A stretch of DNA of 5,718 nt from Mycoplasmataceae bacterium (GCA_031278855.1 JAITJR010000012.1:1-5718), one strand, 5' to 3'. Counted from the first letter of the stretch, positions 1 to 5,669 are shown. The notes: generated from the letters alone by a model not told the origin. Numbers and translations: made by a program.

Positions 1-298
1 CTCTCCACCATTATTTATTTCTTCAACTTTCTTTAAATATCTTGCTGATTCTCTGAAATTTTCTACTTGTCGATTAAAATAATAGCCAGTTTGATAATTT
101 TCGCTCCCTCATTGAAAAACCAAGTCAACTTGTTCTTTAGTTTTGCAATTATCTAAAAGTTCAGAAAGAGCTTTATAGTTATTGCCAATAATAATTTCAT
201 CATCTAAACGCTTTTTGAGTTCTATTTGTTTGGAAGAGATGTATTGTTTGAGGTTTAGACTCTCTCTCTCTCTCTCTCTCGTGCGCCATGTGTTTCAT
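1..298 (-). CDS. Phase-variable gene, 5' part only, OFF; possible type III DNA methyltransferase (Mod)
   Basis: Seen: on the minus strand, ATG at 298-296 (M-K-H) or in-frame ATG at 289-287 (M-A-H) runs straight into a (GA)10 tract. Read as it stands, translation leaves the long frame after the tract and stops at TAA 181-179, giving only about 36-39 residues. The other frame is open from the tract to the window edge (TGA read as Trp), about 85 residues. It contains LKKRLDDEIIIGNNYKALSE, then VDLVFQWGSENYQ, and continues beyond base 1. Eleven GA units (or 8, or 14) would join the ATG to it, with an Arg-Glu repeat near the N-terminus. Known: type III mod genes in mycoplasmas, such as M. pulmonis, switch by GA-repeat slippage. 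Inferred: the hydrophobic-GNN segment resembles the start of a Mod domain, but the DPPY motif expected about 20 residues later is absent. The phase-variable structure is secure; the enzyme name is tentative. Confidence 0.5.
260..280 (-). repeat. (GA)10 / (TC)10 simple sequence repeat (contingency tract)
   Basis: Ten perfect GA units on the minus strand (TC on the plus strand, plus one flanking C) lie directly after the first codons of the partial gene. A two-base unit shifts the frame with every gain or loss. With n units the ATG joins the long downstream frame only when n mod 3 equals 2, so the observed n = 10 is OFF and n = 11 is ON. No comparable dinucleotide tract occurs elsewhere in the window. 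Confidence 0.95.
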
Positions 299-304
299 TA
301 AACT

Positions 305-310
305 ATTATA
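305..310 (-). promoter_or_regulatory. -10 box of the phase-variable gene; leaderless start likely
   Basis: A perfect TATAAT on the minus strand ends six bases before the ATG at 298. At the usual distance the transcript would begin at or next to the A of that ATG, leaving no room for a ribosome binding site. No convincing -35 box is present 16-18 bases upstream, which is common in Mollicutes. This favours the upstream ATG (298) over the one at 289. Confidence 0.5.
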
Positions 311-370
311 TAAATTAATAACAAATTATTAATTTTGTTAAGAGAAAAAAGATACGATTAAAAAATAGTA

Positions 371-385
371 GTAACTATTCACCGA
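371..385 (-). repeat. 15-bp repeat, copy 1 (inverted relative to copies 2 and 3)
   Basis: The minus strand reads TCGGTGAATAGTTAC, identical to 550-564 and 5532-5546 on the plus strand. With copy 2 it forms a perfect 15-bp inverted repeat enclosing 164 bp. It may be an IS end, or a site for inversion by a recombinase. The sequence is not one I can assign to a named element. Confidence 0.85.
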
Positions 386-404
386 GGGAATAATATTCTT
401 ATAT

Positions 405-503
405 TTACTTTGTAAATATCAATTGTTTTTCGGATTTATAGAAACTGATAAAACCAACTAATTCGTCGCCTTGAAATTCCCATAGACAATCAATATTTGA
501 TTT
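405..503 (-). pseudogene. Short gene remnant inside the inverted repeat
   Basis: A minus-strand frame of 32 residues ends at TAA 407-405 and is bounded upstream by another TAA at 506-504. It has no ATG. It includes LWEFQGDELVGFISFYKSEK, which has the composition of real protein and resembles the beta-strand segment before the cofactor site of GNAT acetyltransferases. The fragment is too short to prove this. It looks like a piece of a host gene trapped between the two repeat copies. The rest of 299-627 holds only the repeats, a perfect 8-bp stem with a 3-base loop at 505-523, and the transposase promoter. Confidence 0.25.
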
Positions 504-549
504 TTATTTAGCTTTGCTAAATATAGTCGCATGTATGTACACGTACGGG

Positions 550-567
550 TCGGTGAATAGTTACAAA
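550..567 (+). repeat. 18-bp repeat, copy 2; possible left end of the IS element
   Basis: TCGGTGAATAGTTACAAA here is identical over 18 bases to 5532-5549 in the same orientation, and its first 15 bases are the exact inverse of 371-385. It lies seven bases before the -35 box of the transposase promoter, where the left terminal repeat of the IS could lie. No inverse copy is found after the transposase stop codon, so this role is unproven. Confidence 0.85.
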
Positions 568-573
568 TAGTAT

Positions 574-602
574 TTGACATTTTCAAAATATTGTCTTATA
601 AT
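574..602 (+). promoter_or_regulatory. Consensus sigma-70-type promoter for the transposase
   Basis: TTGACA (574-579), a 17-base spacer, and TATAAT (597-602) match the vegetative consensus perfectly. Transcription should start near 609, leaving about a 19-base leader before the transposase ATG. Such a strong promoter facing an intact transposase is unusual, and it could also drive outward transcription if the upstream segment rearranges. Confidence 0.8.
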
Positions 603-627
603 GTAGTTAAGAAAAGATTAAATAGGT

Positions 628-2208
628 ATGTATATAGCAAGAATTATTGACAATAGAAGTAAGAAACCTTATCTCGTAATTAGAGAATCGTTTAGAAATG
701 CCAAAGGTAAACCTACAAGTCGAAATGTAAAAAAATATGGCTACATAAATGAAGGTAATGAAAAAGCACTTTATGAAAAAGCAAAGAATGATTTAGATAT
801 TTTAAATTCTAATATCGAAAAACAAACCAATATCATTGTTAATTTTAGGGAGCAAAATTCCACTTCCCAACCAATAAAAAACCTCGGCTATTGTATATTG
901 GAGCAAATATACAAAGCATTAAATATTGATACTTTTATCAGTAAAAATACTCCCAATAATATTAAATCTTACAACGTTAGTGATGCACTTAAATTATTGA
1001 TTTATTCGAGAATTTTATGACCAGGTTCTAAAAATGAAGCATACAAAAAACAAAAATTATTTTTTAATGCATTTGATATCGATTTAATAAATGTTTATAG
1101 AAGTTTAGATTATTTAAATTTAATCTCACAGAGTCTACAACTACATTTACACAAAGAACTATCAAAATTGTATAAAAGAAATTTAACTTTAACTTTTTAT
1201 GACATCACTAATTATTTCTTTGAAACCGAAATCGAAGATGATTTAAGAGCCAAGGATGTATCAAAAGAAAATCGCGAGTCCCCAATTGTCCAAATGGGTT
1301 TATTAATGGACCAGCAGGGCATTCCAATTGCATATAAACTATTTCGCGGCGACACACTTGACCAATTAACATTAATTGATACAATTGAAGAATTTCAAAA
1401 AATATTTAATGTCCATTCTATCACATTAGTAGCTGACAAATGCTTAAATTCTGGGCGAAATTTGCAATACCTAATCAATCACAAACATAAATATATCGTT
1501 AGTCAAATGGTCCGTACTAATGATGAAAAGTTTAGAGAAAAAATTTTGGATCAAAATAGCTACAAATGACTATCTGGTCAACATAATTTTAAACTTAAAG
1601 AATTTGAATGACAACATGAATACACCGATAAAGAAACTCAAGAGAAACATCAAATAAAATATCGTGTCATAGCATATTGATCACAAGCTTTTGCTGATCG
1701 AGAAAAATTTAAACGTGATCGCAAAAATGATGTAGACTGAGACAAATATCAGCACGACATAGAAATGGATGGGTACTATGCCATTATTACTAGCGATTAT
1801 GATTCTACACCGATTGAAATTATTCAAAAATACAAAGAATTAAGAAAAATAGAGGAAATATTTAAAGTTACTAAAAGTGATTTAGATGGTAGACCAGTCT
1901 ATGTCTGAAAATCTCAACACATAAACGCGCATTTCTTAACATGTTTCATTGCTTTAATTTTCATTAAATTAATACAAAAATGTTTAAATTGAGAATATAG
2001 TGCATCGAAAATTCAAGAATGTTTATTATCTGCAAGTTGTCAAAGCCTTAATGCTAAAATCTATTTACTCACAAGGCAAAGTCTTGTATTTAAAATACTG
2101 GCAGAAAAAATGGGCTTGAACTTTAATTTTCAATATATGAAAGAAGAAAAAATTAGGAAAATACTGAAAGAATTTACGAAGAAAAAGTTCAGCTTAACTA
2201 CAAAATAA
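628..2208 (+). CDS. IS1634-family (IS4-like) DDE transposase, intact
   Basis: The cut-and-strand-transfer enzyme of an IS1634-type element, acting on its own terminal repeats. With table 4 the frame is open for 526 codons, using TGA for Trp at 1018, 1567, 1609, 1678, 1738, 1906 and 1990; a standard-code reader would see several fragments. The N-terminus carries the VKKYGYINE-type segment usual in the family (residues about 34-42). Likely catalytic residues are D192 in TFYDIT, D270 in LVADKCLNSGRN, and E409 in YKELRKIEEIFKVTKSDL, a Y-R-E-K signature with Y402, R406 and K416. Length fits the family and all acidic residues are present, so the element may be active. The ATG at 628 follows a perfect promoter; no good Shine-Dalgarno is visible, only AAGAAAAG about ten bases upstream. 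The gene is convergent with the lipoprotein gene. Confidence 0.95.
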
Positions 2209-2233
2209 ATCTTAAAAAAGTCGATTTTATCGT

Positions 2234-2404
2234 ATGTTTTTGCCATTTTATCCTTCATTAAGCGTTAAACTCGAGAGACTTATTCAAATATTATGTAACA
2301 GATGTGGTTTAAGAAACACATTAATTAATGAATATGCATATTTGATAAAGGCAGTATCTTGGAAAATATTGTTGATATATGAAAACTTATATATTTGTCT
2401 TTAA
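2234..2404 (+). CDS. Small ORF of 56 codons, doubtful
   Basis: ATG at 2234 opens 56 codons ending at TAA 2402-2404, which overlaps the lipoprotein stop codon on the other strand through a shared TTAA. The product would be hydrophobic toward its C-terminus (KAVSWKILLIYENLYICL) with a CNRC pair in the middle. There is no ribosome binding site and no promoter, and a frame this long is only mildly surprising in this base composition. It may be a remnant, the tail of the IS, or chance. No family recognised. Otherwise 2209-2400 shows no gene and no clear terminator. Confidence 0.15.
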   Translation: MFLPFYPSLSVKLERLIQILCNRCGLRNTLINEYAYLIKAVSWKILLIYENLYICL

Positions 2405-4080
2405 TCAATTATGTTGTTTTCTGTGGCTCAAGTAATTGGATAAGATGTTTTATCACCTTTATCGCTTCAATCTTTTTCCCAATTATTAGAGGCTTCAGTT
2501 AGATGTGTAAATACAATCCCGTCAATTTTCATCGCAGCAAATGGCTGACTACCTATGTATGTTTCAGTATTCTTTTTAAAATTAATAGTTATTTTGCTGG
2601 TAAATGTTGTCCTAGAAAAAGCGTTATCTCCAATAGAAACTACTGAATCGGGAATAGACAATTTATCACTTTTCATTCCTTCACAATCATAAAATGCCTG
2701 TTTGTCAATTAATTTAACTGAATTACCAATTTTTAAATCTGTAAAACCTTTGCATGCTGCAAATGCCTGGTAATATATTTGTACAACTGAATCTGGAATG
2801 GTTAATGTCCCAGTCATTTTAGCACAATTAGCAAATGCTTCTTCTCCGATATTAACTACTGAACTACCCAATTTTAATCCAGTTAATGATTTACAAGCGT
2901 TAAAAGAATTAAATCCAATCACAGTAACTCCGTCACCTATAGTTAGCACCCCATCTAGCCCAGCACATTTAAGGAATGCCTGATTCCCAATCGTTTCTAC
3001 TTTATTAGGAATAGTTAAATCTCCGCTAAGGGCGGAGCAACCAGAGAAAGCTTCATCACCAATGGTAATAAGCGAATCTGGCAAAGACAATACTTGTTTT
3101 ATAGTTGTACAATTGTAAAATGCTTGTGCTGCAATAATTTCTGTTCCAGCTTTAAATTTGACATTAGTTATTTCTTCTGTCTTATCATTTATATTTTGAC
3201 TACTACCTAAACAAAAATACACATCCTTATTTTGAATGTAATAAACATTGCCTTCATCTTTAAAAATCTTACCATCAGTTTCTTTGCTATCAATTAAACC
3301 ATCACAATATTTAAAAACGCTTTTACCCAAATGTTTTAAAGTTTTCGGTAACAATACTTTAGTCAGTCCTGTACAACTAGTAAACGCTCCATCTCTAATG
3401 GTGTTTACAGCTTTACCCAAACTTAAAGATGTAAATCCTTTACATCCATTAAAAGCACCACTATCAATTATTTCCACTGAATCGGGAATTAGCAATTCTC
3501 CACTTAAATTACTACATTTAGCAAATGCATTATCCCCAATGGATTCTACCGAATCTGGAATGGTTAGTTTGCCTGTTAAACCCGTACAGCCAGAAAATGC
3601 ACTAGCCCCAATAATTACAACAGTATTAGGAATAGTAACATTACCTTCAAAATTATCTCGACATCCATAAAAGGCGTAATCACCAATAGAAATAAATTTG
3701 TAAATCTTATTATTGTGAGAAATACGATTAGGGATTATCAAATTTTTGGCACTAAAATTGATTGCATTTAATCAACTTTGATCTTTAATCCCGCATGTAT
3801 TGTCGCTATCATCGAATTGAAAGTATGAATCATTTACATTTCCACTGATAAACCCCTTCCAATTTTTCATATTATCATTACCAATATAGTCATAAGTCGG
3901 ACTATTGTTATTGGAACAACTTGTTGTCATAAGTGGCACTGTAGCTATAGTGCCCAATCCTATTATTCCACACGTTAAACCCATTAGGGTTTTTGTATAT
4001 TTATGTCGGCTTGAGTTTCCTTTTGACACAAGTGACTTTTGGTTATTCTTATTGCACCCAACAGTTTTATTTATTTTCAT
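2401..4080 (-). CDS. BspA-like leucine-rich-repeat surface lipoprotein
   Basis: Surface lipoprotein of 559 residues, probably for adhesion or host contact. TGA encodes Trp103, Trp538 and Trp551, so a standard-code reader would split it near 3772 and 2467. A basic n-region of about 30 residues is followed by the hydrophobic segment GLTCGIIGLGTIATVPLMTT and lipobox Cys55 (TTSC-SNNN), the expected site of lipid attachment. From about residue 125 to 515 there are some 14 LRR_5/BspA repeats of about 23 residues, consensus LTIPDSVESIGDNAFSGCTGL. They fall in two blocks of six and eight, separated by a non-repeat insert (about residues 255-300, KETDGKIFKDEGNVYYIQNK region). The C-terminus is polar with no anchor, consistent with lipid-only anchoring. 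The ATG at 4080 is preferred over TTG at 4089 because AAAGG lies nine bases before it. It has its own promoter. LRR_5 proteins are known adhesins in oral bacteria and trichomonads; the ligand here is unknown. Confidence 0.92.
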
Positions 4081-4089
4081 AGTAAACAA

Positions 4090-4094
4090 CCTTT
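4090..4094 (-). promoter_or_regulatory. Ribosome binding site of the lipoprotein gene
   Basis: AAAGG on the minus strand lies nine bases upstream of ATG 4080 and directly abuts the alternative TTG at 4089. The spacing decides the start in favour of the ATG. It is the only good Shine-Dalgarno sequence seen in the window. Confidence 0.7.
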
Positions 4095-4173
4095 ATTATC
4101 TTTCATTGTGGCATATATTGCAAAAATCTCTGTTCATAGAACGTAGCATCCTTCTTTATTTTTAATTGGTTAA

Positions 4174-4202
4174 ATTATAGACTACGTTTTTTGGAAAAGC
4201 AA
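4174..4202 (-). promoter_or_regulatory. Promoter of the lipoprotein gene, with inverted repeat around the -10 box
   Basis: On the minus strand, TTGCTT (4202-4197), a 17-base spacer and perfect TATAAT (4179-4174) lie about 95 bases before the lipoprotein ATG, giving a leader of roughly 85 bases. The 7-bp inverted repeat CTACGTT/AACGTAG (4182-4188 and 4140-4146) flanks the -10 box; it could be an operator or chance. Confidence 0.65.
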
Positions 4203-4218
4203 ATTAAGAGTAAGAAAA

Positions 4219-4252
4219 TAAATTAAACTCAGGTTATATTAACTTTAATTTA
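4219..4252 (-). terminator. Weak AT-only hairpin after the Doc-like gene
   Basis: TAAATTAAA and TTTAATTTA (9-bp perfect stem, 16-base loop) begin one base after the stop codon of the Doc-like gene and are followed on the minus strand by TTTTC. The stem has no G-C pair, so termination would be inefficient. It separates that gene from the lipoprotein promoter just downstream. Confidence 0.3.
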
Positions 4253-4253
4253 A

Positions 4254-4916
4254 TTAATTGATACATTGCAAATTTAGGTGTAAACTCTTGATAAATTGTT
4301 TTTTTATATCGGTAATAATATCTTCTTCTTTTTCATTAGATTTACCCTGTCGCATGTCTTCATAGCGTTTAGCAATTGTTTTAATAAAATATCTTCAATA
4401 CTCTAAATAATGAGTGTCTTTATTAGAAAAAAATAGGAATAAACCAAATAACCTAAAAAGTTTGGCTGCCGTTACAATAGCGGTTCTTTTATTGCCATTT
4501 TTTCATATTTGTTTAGTCGTAATTTTATATACTATTTGGACAACAAAATCTAAAATATCGTAATTTTGATATTGAATCCCTTGCATTACCGAATGAATTA
4601 AACTTTCTAGTTCACCTTGATGTTGTAAACTACAATCGGTTAATTCTTCGGTATTTTCGGTTTCCAAGTTAACTGCTTTATCGTGAGCACTTAAAATTAT
4701 TTTTAGTATCTTTTCATAAAAATTTTCTGAAATACCATCAATTAATTCTGGTTTAAAAATAAATGGTTGAAATCTAACTTTTTCAACCAAATAGTTACCT
4801 GATTTTTTATCGTATGAAAAATTAACATTACCCTTAGATGTTAGTTTTAAACATTTAAAGAAAAATAACGGATCTTTCTTGGCGTTGATATATTTACAAT
4901 TGAATTTAAGCATCAT
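4254..4916 (-). pseudogene. Fic/Doc-family protein, broken by two homopolymer frameshifts
   Basis: Known: Doc toxins modify EF-Tu and Fic enzymes transfer nucleotides, both using an H-x-F-x-(D/E)-(G/A)-N-(K/G)-R-T motif. Seen: ATG 4916 opens a frame with HD (residues 78-79) and GELESLI (101-107), matching the LHD and GLLES segments of Doc. It reaches TTKQI and a TGA Trp, then runs out at TAA 4475-4473. One extra A in the A5 run (minus strand 4503-4499) gives KNGNKRTAIVTAAKLFRLFG, a clear Doc helix, and one fewer T in the T7 run (4433-4427) restores the original frame to TAA 4256-4254. The repaired product is 220 residues, with a roughly 70-residue N-terminal extension over classical Doc. The catalytic His position holds Gln136 and the Phe position Trp138. 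Causes may be decay, slippage-based switching or homopolymer sequencing error. No antitoxin gene is recognisable next to it. Confidence 0.75.
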
Positions 4917-4921
4917 TTCGT

Positions 4922-4949
4922 ATTATATCGTCTAACTTAGAATTGTATA
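4922..4949 (-). promoter_or_regulatory. Promoter of the Doc-like gene; leaderless start likely
   Basis: Perfect TATAAT on the minus strand (4927-4922) ends five bases before ATG 4916, so transcription would begin at or near the start codon. TATACA (4949-4944), 16 bases upstream, matches four of six -35 positions. A second in-frame ATG follows immediately at 4913. No Shine-Dalgarno is present. Confidence 0.5.
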
Positions 4950-4996
4950 AAATCCTGCCAAAATAAAATAATCAATAAAATAATCAAAACTTTATT

Positions 4997-5012
4997 TATT
5001 TTTGACATATTG
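4997..5012 (+). repeat. 16-bp inverted repeat, left arm
   Basis: TATTTTTGACATATTG here is the exact inverse of 5114-5129 and encloses 101 bp. The left arm also overlaps a local palindrome, TTGACA-TAT-TGTCAA (5002-5016). The pair could mark a small non-autonomous element or the ends of a deleted one. TTGACA inside the arm resembles a -35 box but has no good -10 partner. Confidence 0.7.
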
Positions 5013-5085
5013 TCAACATTTCATATGACACTATTTGAATCACTAGCTCTAGTATTTGACTATAGTCAGTATACGTTAGATGGGA

Positions 5086-5265
5086 TTAGATGCTTTCAGA
5101 ATGCTTATATTTTCAATATGTCAAAAATATTGTGACTAAACCGTTGTGAATTAAAAAAATTAAGTCAACGAGCTCACTAAGTGATTCAGCACTTTCCAAT
5201 ATATAAGCAACAAGCCGTGAAATTTTACTAAAGAATAAGTTCCGCTCTTTCCGTTGAATTATTTT
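5086..5265 (-). pseudogene. Open remnant of 59 codons without a start codon
   Basis: A minus-strand frame runs from after a TAA (5268-5266) to TAA 5088-5086, containing RLVAYILESAESLSELVDL and a hydrophobic stretch LIFLIHNGLVTIFLTYW with one TGA Trp. There is no ATG and no ribosome binding site. A second minus-strand frame is also open here for over 30 codons, which lowers the weight of the observation. Family not recognised. It is most likely a decayed gene, and lies upstream of the Doc-like gene on the same strand where an antitoxin would be expected, but nothing in it resembles Phd. Confidence 0.25.
5114..5129 (-). repeat. 16-bp inverted repeat, right arm
   Basis: Exact inverse of 4997-5012. 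It lies within the open remnant on the minus strand (5086-5265), encoding part of its C-terminal segment. Confidence 0.7.
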
Positions 5266-5279
5266 TTAAAGTTCATCAT

Positions 5280-5310
5280 TATTTTACATTAAAATGGCAA
5301 TTGTAAAATA
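5280..5310. other. Perfect 9-bp hairpin in a gene-poor stretch
   Basis: TATTTTACA (5280-5288) and TGTAAAATA (5302-5310) pair perfectly around a 13-base loop. The loop holds an ATG (5294) that opens only 15 codons before TAA. No T-run follows on either strand, so it is not a standard terminator. Apart from this and the remnants listed, 4917-5531 shows no intact gene. Confidence 0.35.
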
Positions 5311-5375
5311 CCACTATAAAACTGTAGAGGTGTATGATTAAGCATAGATTTTTATTTAGTTAATTTAACAAGTAC

Positions 5376-5477
5376 TTATGATTCAACAGCTAAAGCAGAA
5401 GCATTGCGATAATTTTTAATTAGCTTCTCGGTAAATAAATAAAATATTTTTAGATCAATATTTGATGCCAGATTCAT
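5376..5477 (-). pseudogene. Tiny ORF or gene remnant, 33 codons
   Basis: ATG 5477-5475 on the minus strand opens 33 codons (MNLASNIDLK start, FTEKLIKNYRNASALAVES end) and stops at TAA 5378-5376. The frame is open for about ten further codons upstream of the ATG. There is no ribosome binding site or promoter. It reads like protein-derived sequence but I recognise no family; remnant or chance. Confidence 0.2.
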
Positions 5478-5531
5478 TACGAGAAAAAAACTGATTTTTT
5501 TGATATTTATCTATATATGTGATGCTTTTCT

Positions 5532-5549
5532 TCGGTGAATAGTTACAAA
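5532..5549 (+). repeat. 18-bp repeat, copy 3, directly beside the tRNA terminator
   Basis: TCGGTGAATAGTTACAAA is identical to 550-567 and in the same orientation, so the two copies bound about 5.0 kb as direct repeats. Its last bases overlap the T-run of the tRNA-Trp terminator (A-run on this strand). A repeat next to a tRNA gene is typical of integration or IS insertion sites, but this one lies outside the tRNA itself. Confidence 0.85.
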
Positions 5550-5580
5550 AAAGAACTCTAGCATTTGCTATGAGTTCTTT
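5550..5580 (-). terminator. Rho-independent terminator of tRNA-Trp
   Basis: On the minus strand AAAGAACTC, one bulged A, TAGC, a four-base loop, GCTA, then GAGTTCTTT followed by further T residues to 5547. This gives a 13-bp stem with one bulge and a T-run, 15 bases after the encoded CCA. It is the strongest terminator in the window. Confidence 0.85.
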
Positions 5581-5595
5581 CTCAAAAAATGGGCT

Positions 5596-5669
5596 TGGCG
5601 GGGGTTATAGGAATTGAACCCATATCAGTGGTTTTGGATACCATTATTCTACCATTGAACTAAACCCCC
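5596..5669 (-). tRNA. tRNA-Trp (anticodon CCA)
   Basis: A 74-base cloverleaf with CCA encoded at 5598-5596 and G73 at 5599, the bacterial Trp discriminator. Acceptor GGGGGTT/AACCCCC is seven perfect pairs. The D arm is GTTC/GAAT, the anticodon loop is ATCCAAA with CCA at 5637-5635, the variable loop has four bases, and the T arm ATGGG/CCTAT with loop TTCAATT is complete. It reads UGG; UGA as Trp needs a separate tRNA-Trp(UCA), not in this window. Oddities: an A-C mismatch at the top of the anticodon stem (27-43), and A at position 32 instead of the usual pyrimidine. Glycine (UCC) was considered because the D arm is Gly-like, but the loop register and G73 favour Trp. Confidence 0.95.

Larger units (their letters stand above)
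550..2208 (+). mobile_element. IS1634-type insertion sequence, boundaries unresolved
   Basis: The core is the intact transposase gene with its own promoter. The left limit given is the repeat at 550, the nearest candidate terminus; the right limit given is only the transposase stop codon. No inverse of the 550 repeat occurs in 2209-2400. A second, weaker candidate pair of ends is an imperfect inverted repeat, 15 of 18 bases, at 346-363 and 2224-2241. It would give an element of about 1.9 kb, close to the published size of IS1634, but it could be chance in AT-rich DNA. Confidence 0.5.

Noticed and set aside
260..280. CRISPR or other array.
   Set aside because: It is a simple dinucleotide tract; no spaced direct repeats exist anywhere in the window.
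2798..2983. Plus-strand open frame of 61 codons.
   Set aside because: Shadow of the lipoprotein repeats on the opposite strand; its Pro/Leu-rich composition follows from the repeat codons.
3248..3670. Plus-strand open frame of 140 codons.
   Set aside because: Antisense shadow of the LRR repeats, with no ribosome binding site and periodic composition.
3772..4080. A separate small lipoprotein upstream of an LRR protein.
   Set aside because: The apparent stop at 3774-3772 is TGA, read as Trp here; the frame continues unbroken into the repeats, so it is one gene.
3905..4165. Plus-strand open frame of 86 codons, hydrophobic.
   Set aside because: Antisense to the lipoprotein signal peptide and leader; hydrophobicity mirrors that region and there is no promoter or ribosome binding site.
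5086..5099. TTAGATGCTTTCAG matches the reverse complement of a conserved stretch near the 3' end of bacterial 23S rRNA.
   Set aside because: Only 14 bases agree and the flanks do not resemble rRNA; most likely chance, though a tiny rRNA-derived scrap cannot be excluded.
5344..5411. Plus-strand frame ending STYDSTAKAEALR before TAA near 5411.
   Set aside because: About 30 codons with no start codon, overlapping an equally good minus-strand frame; cannot be supported as a gene.
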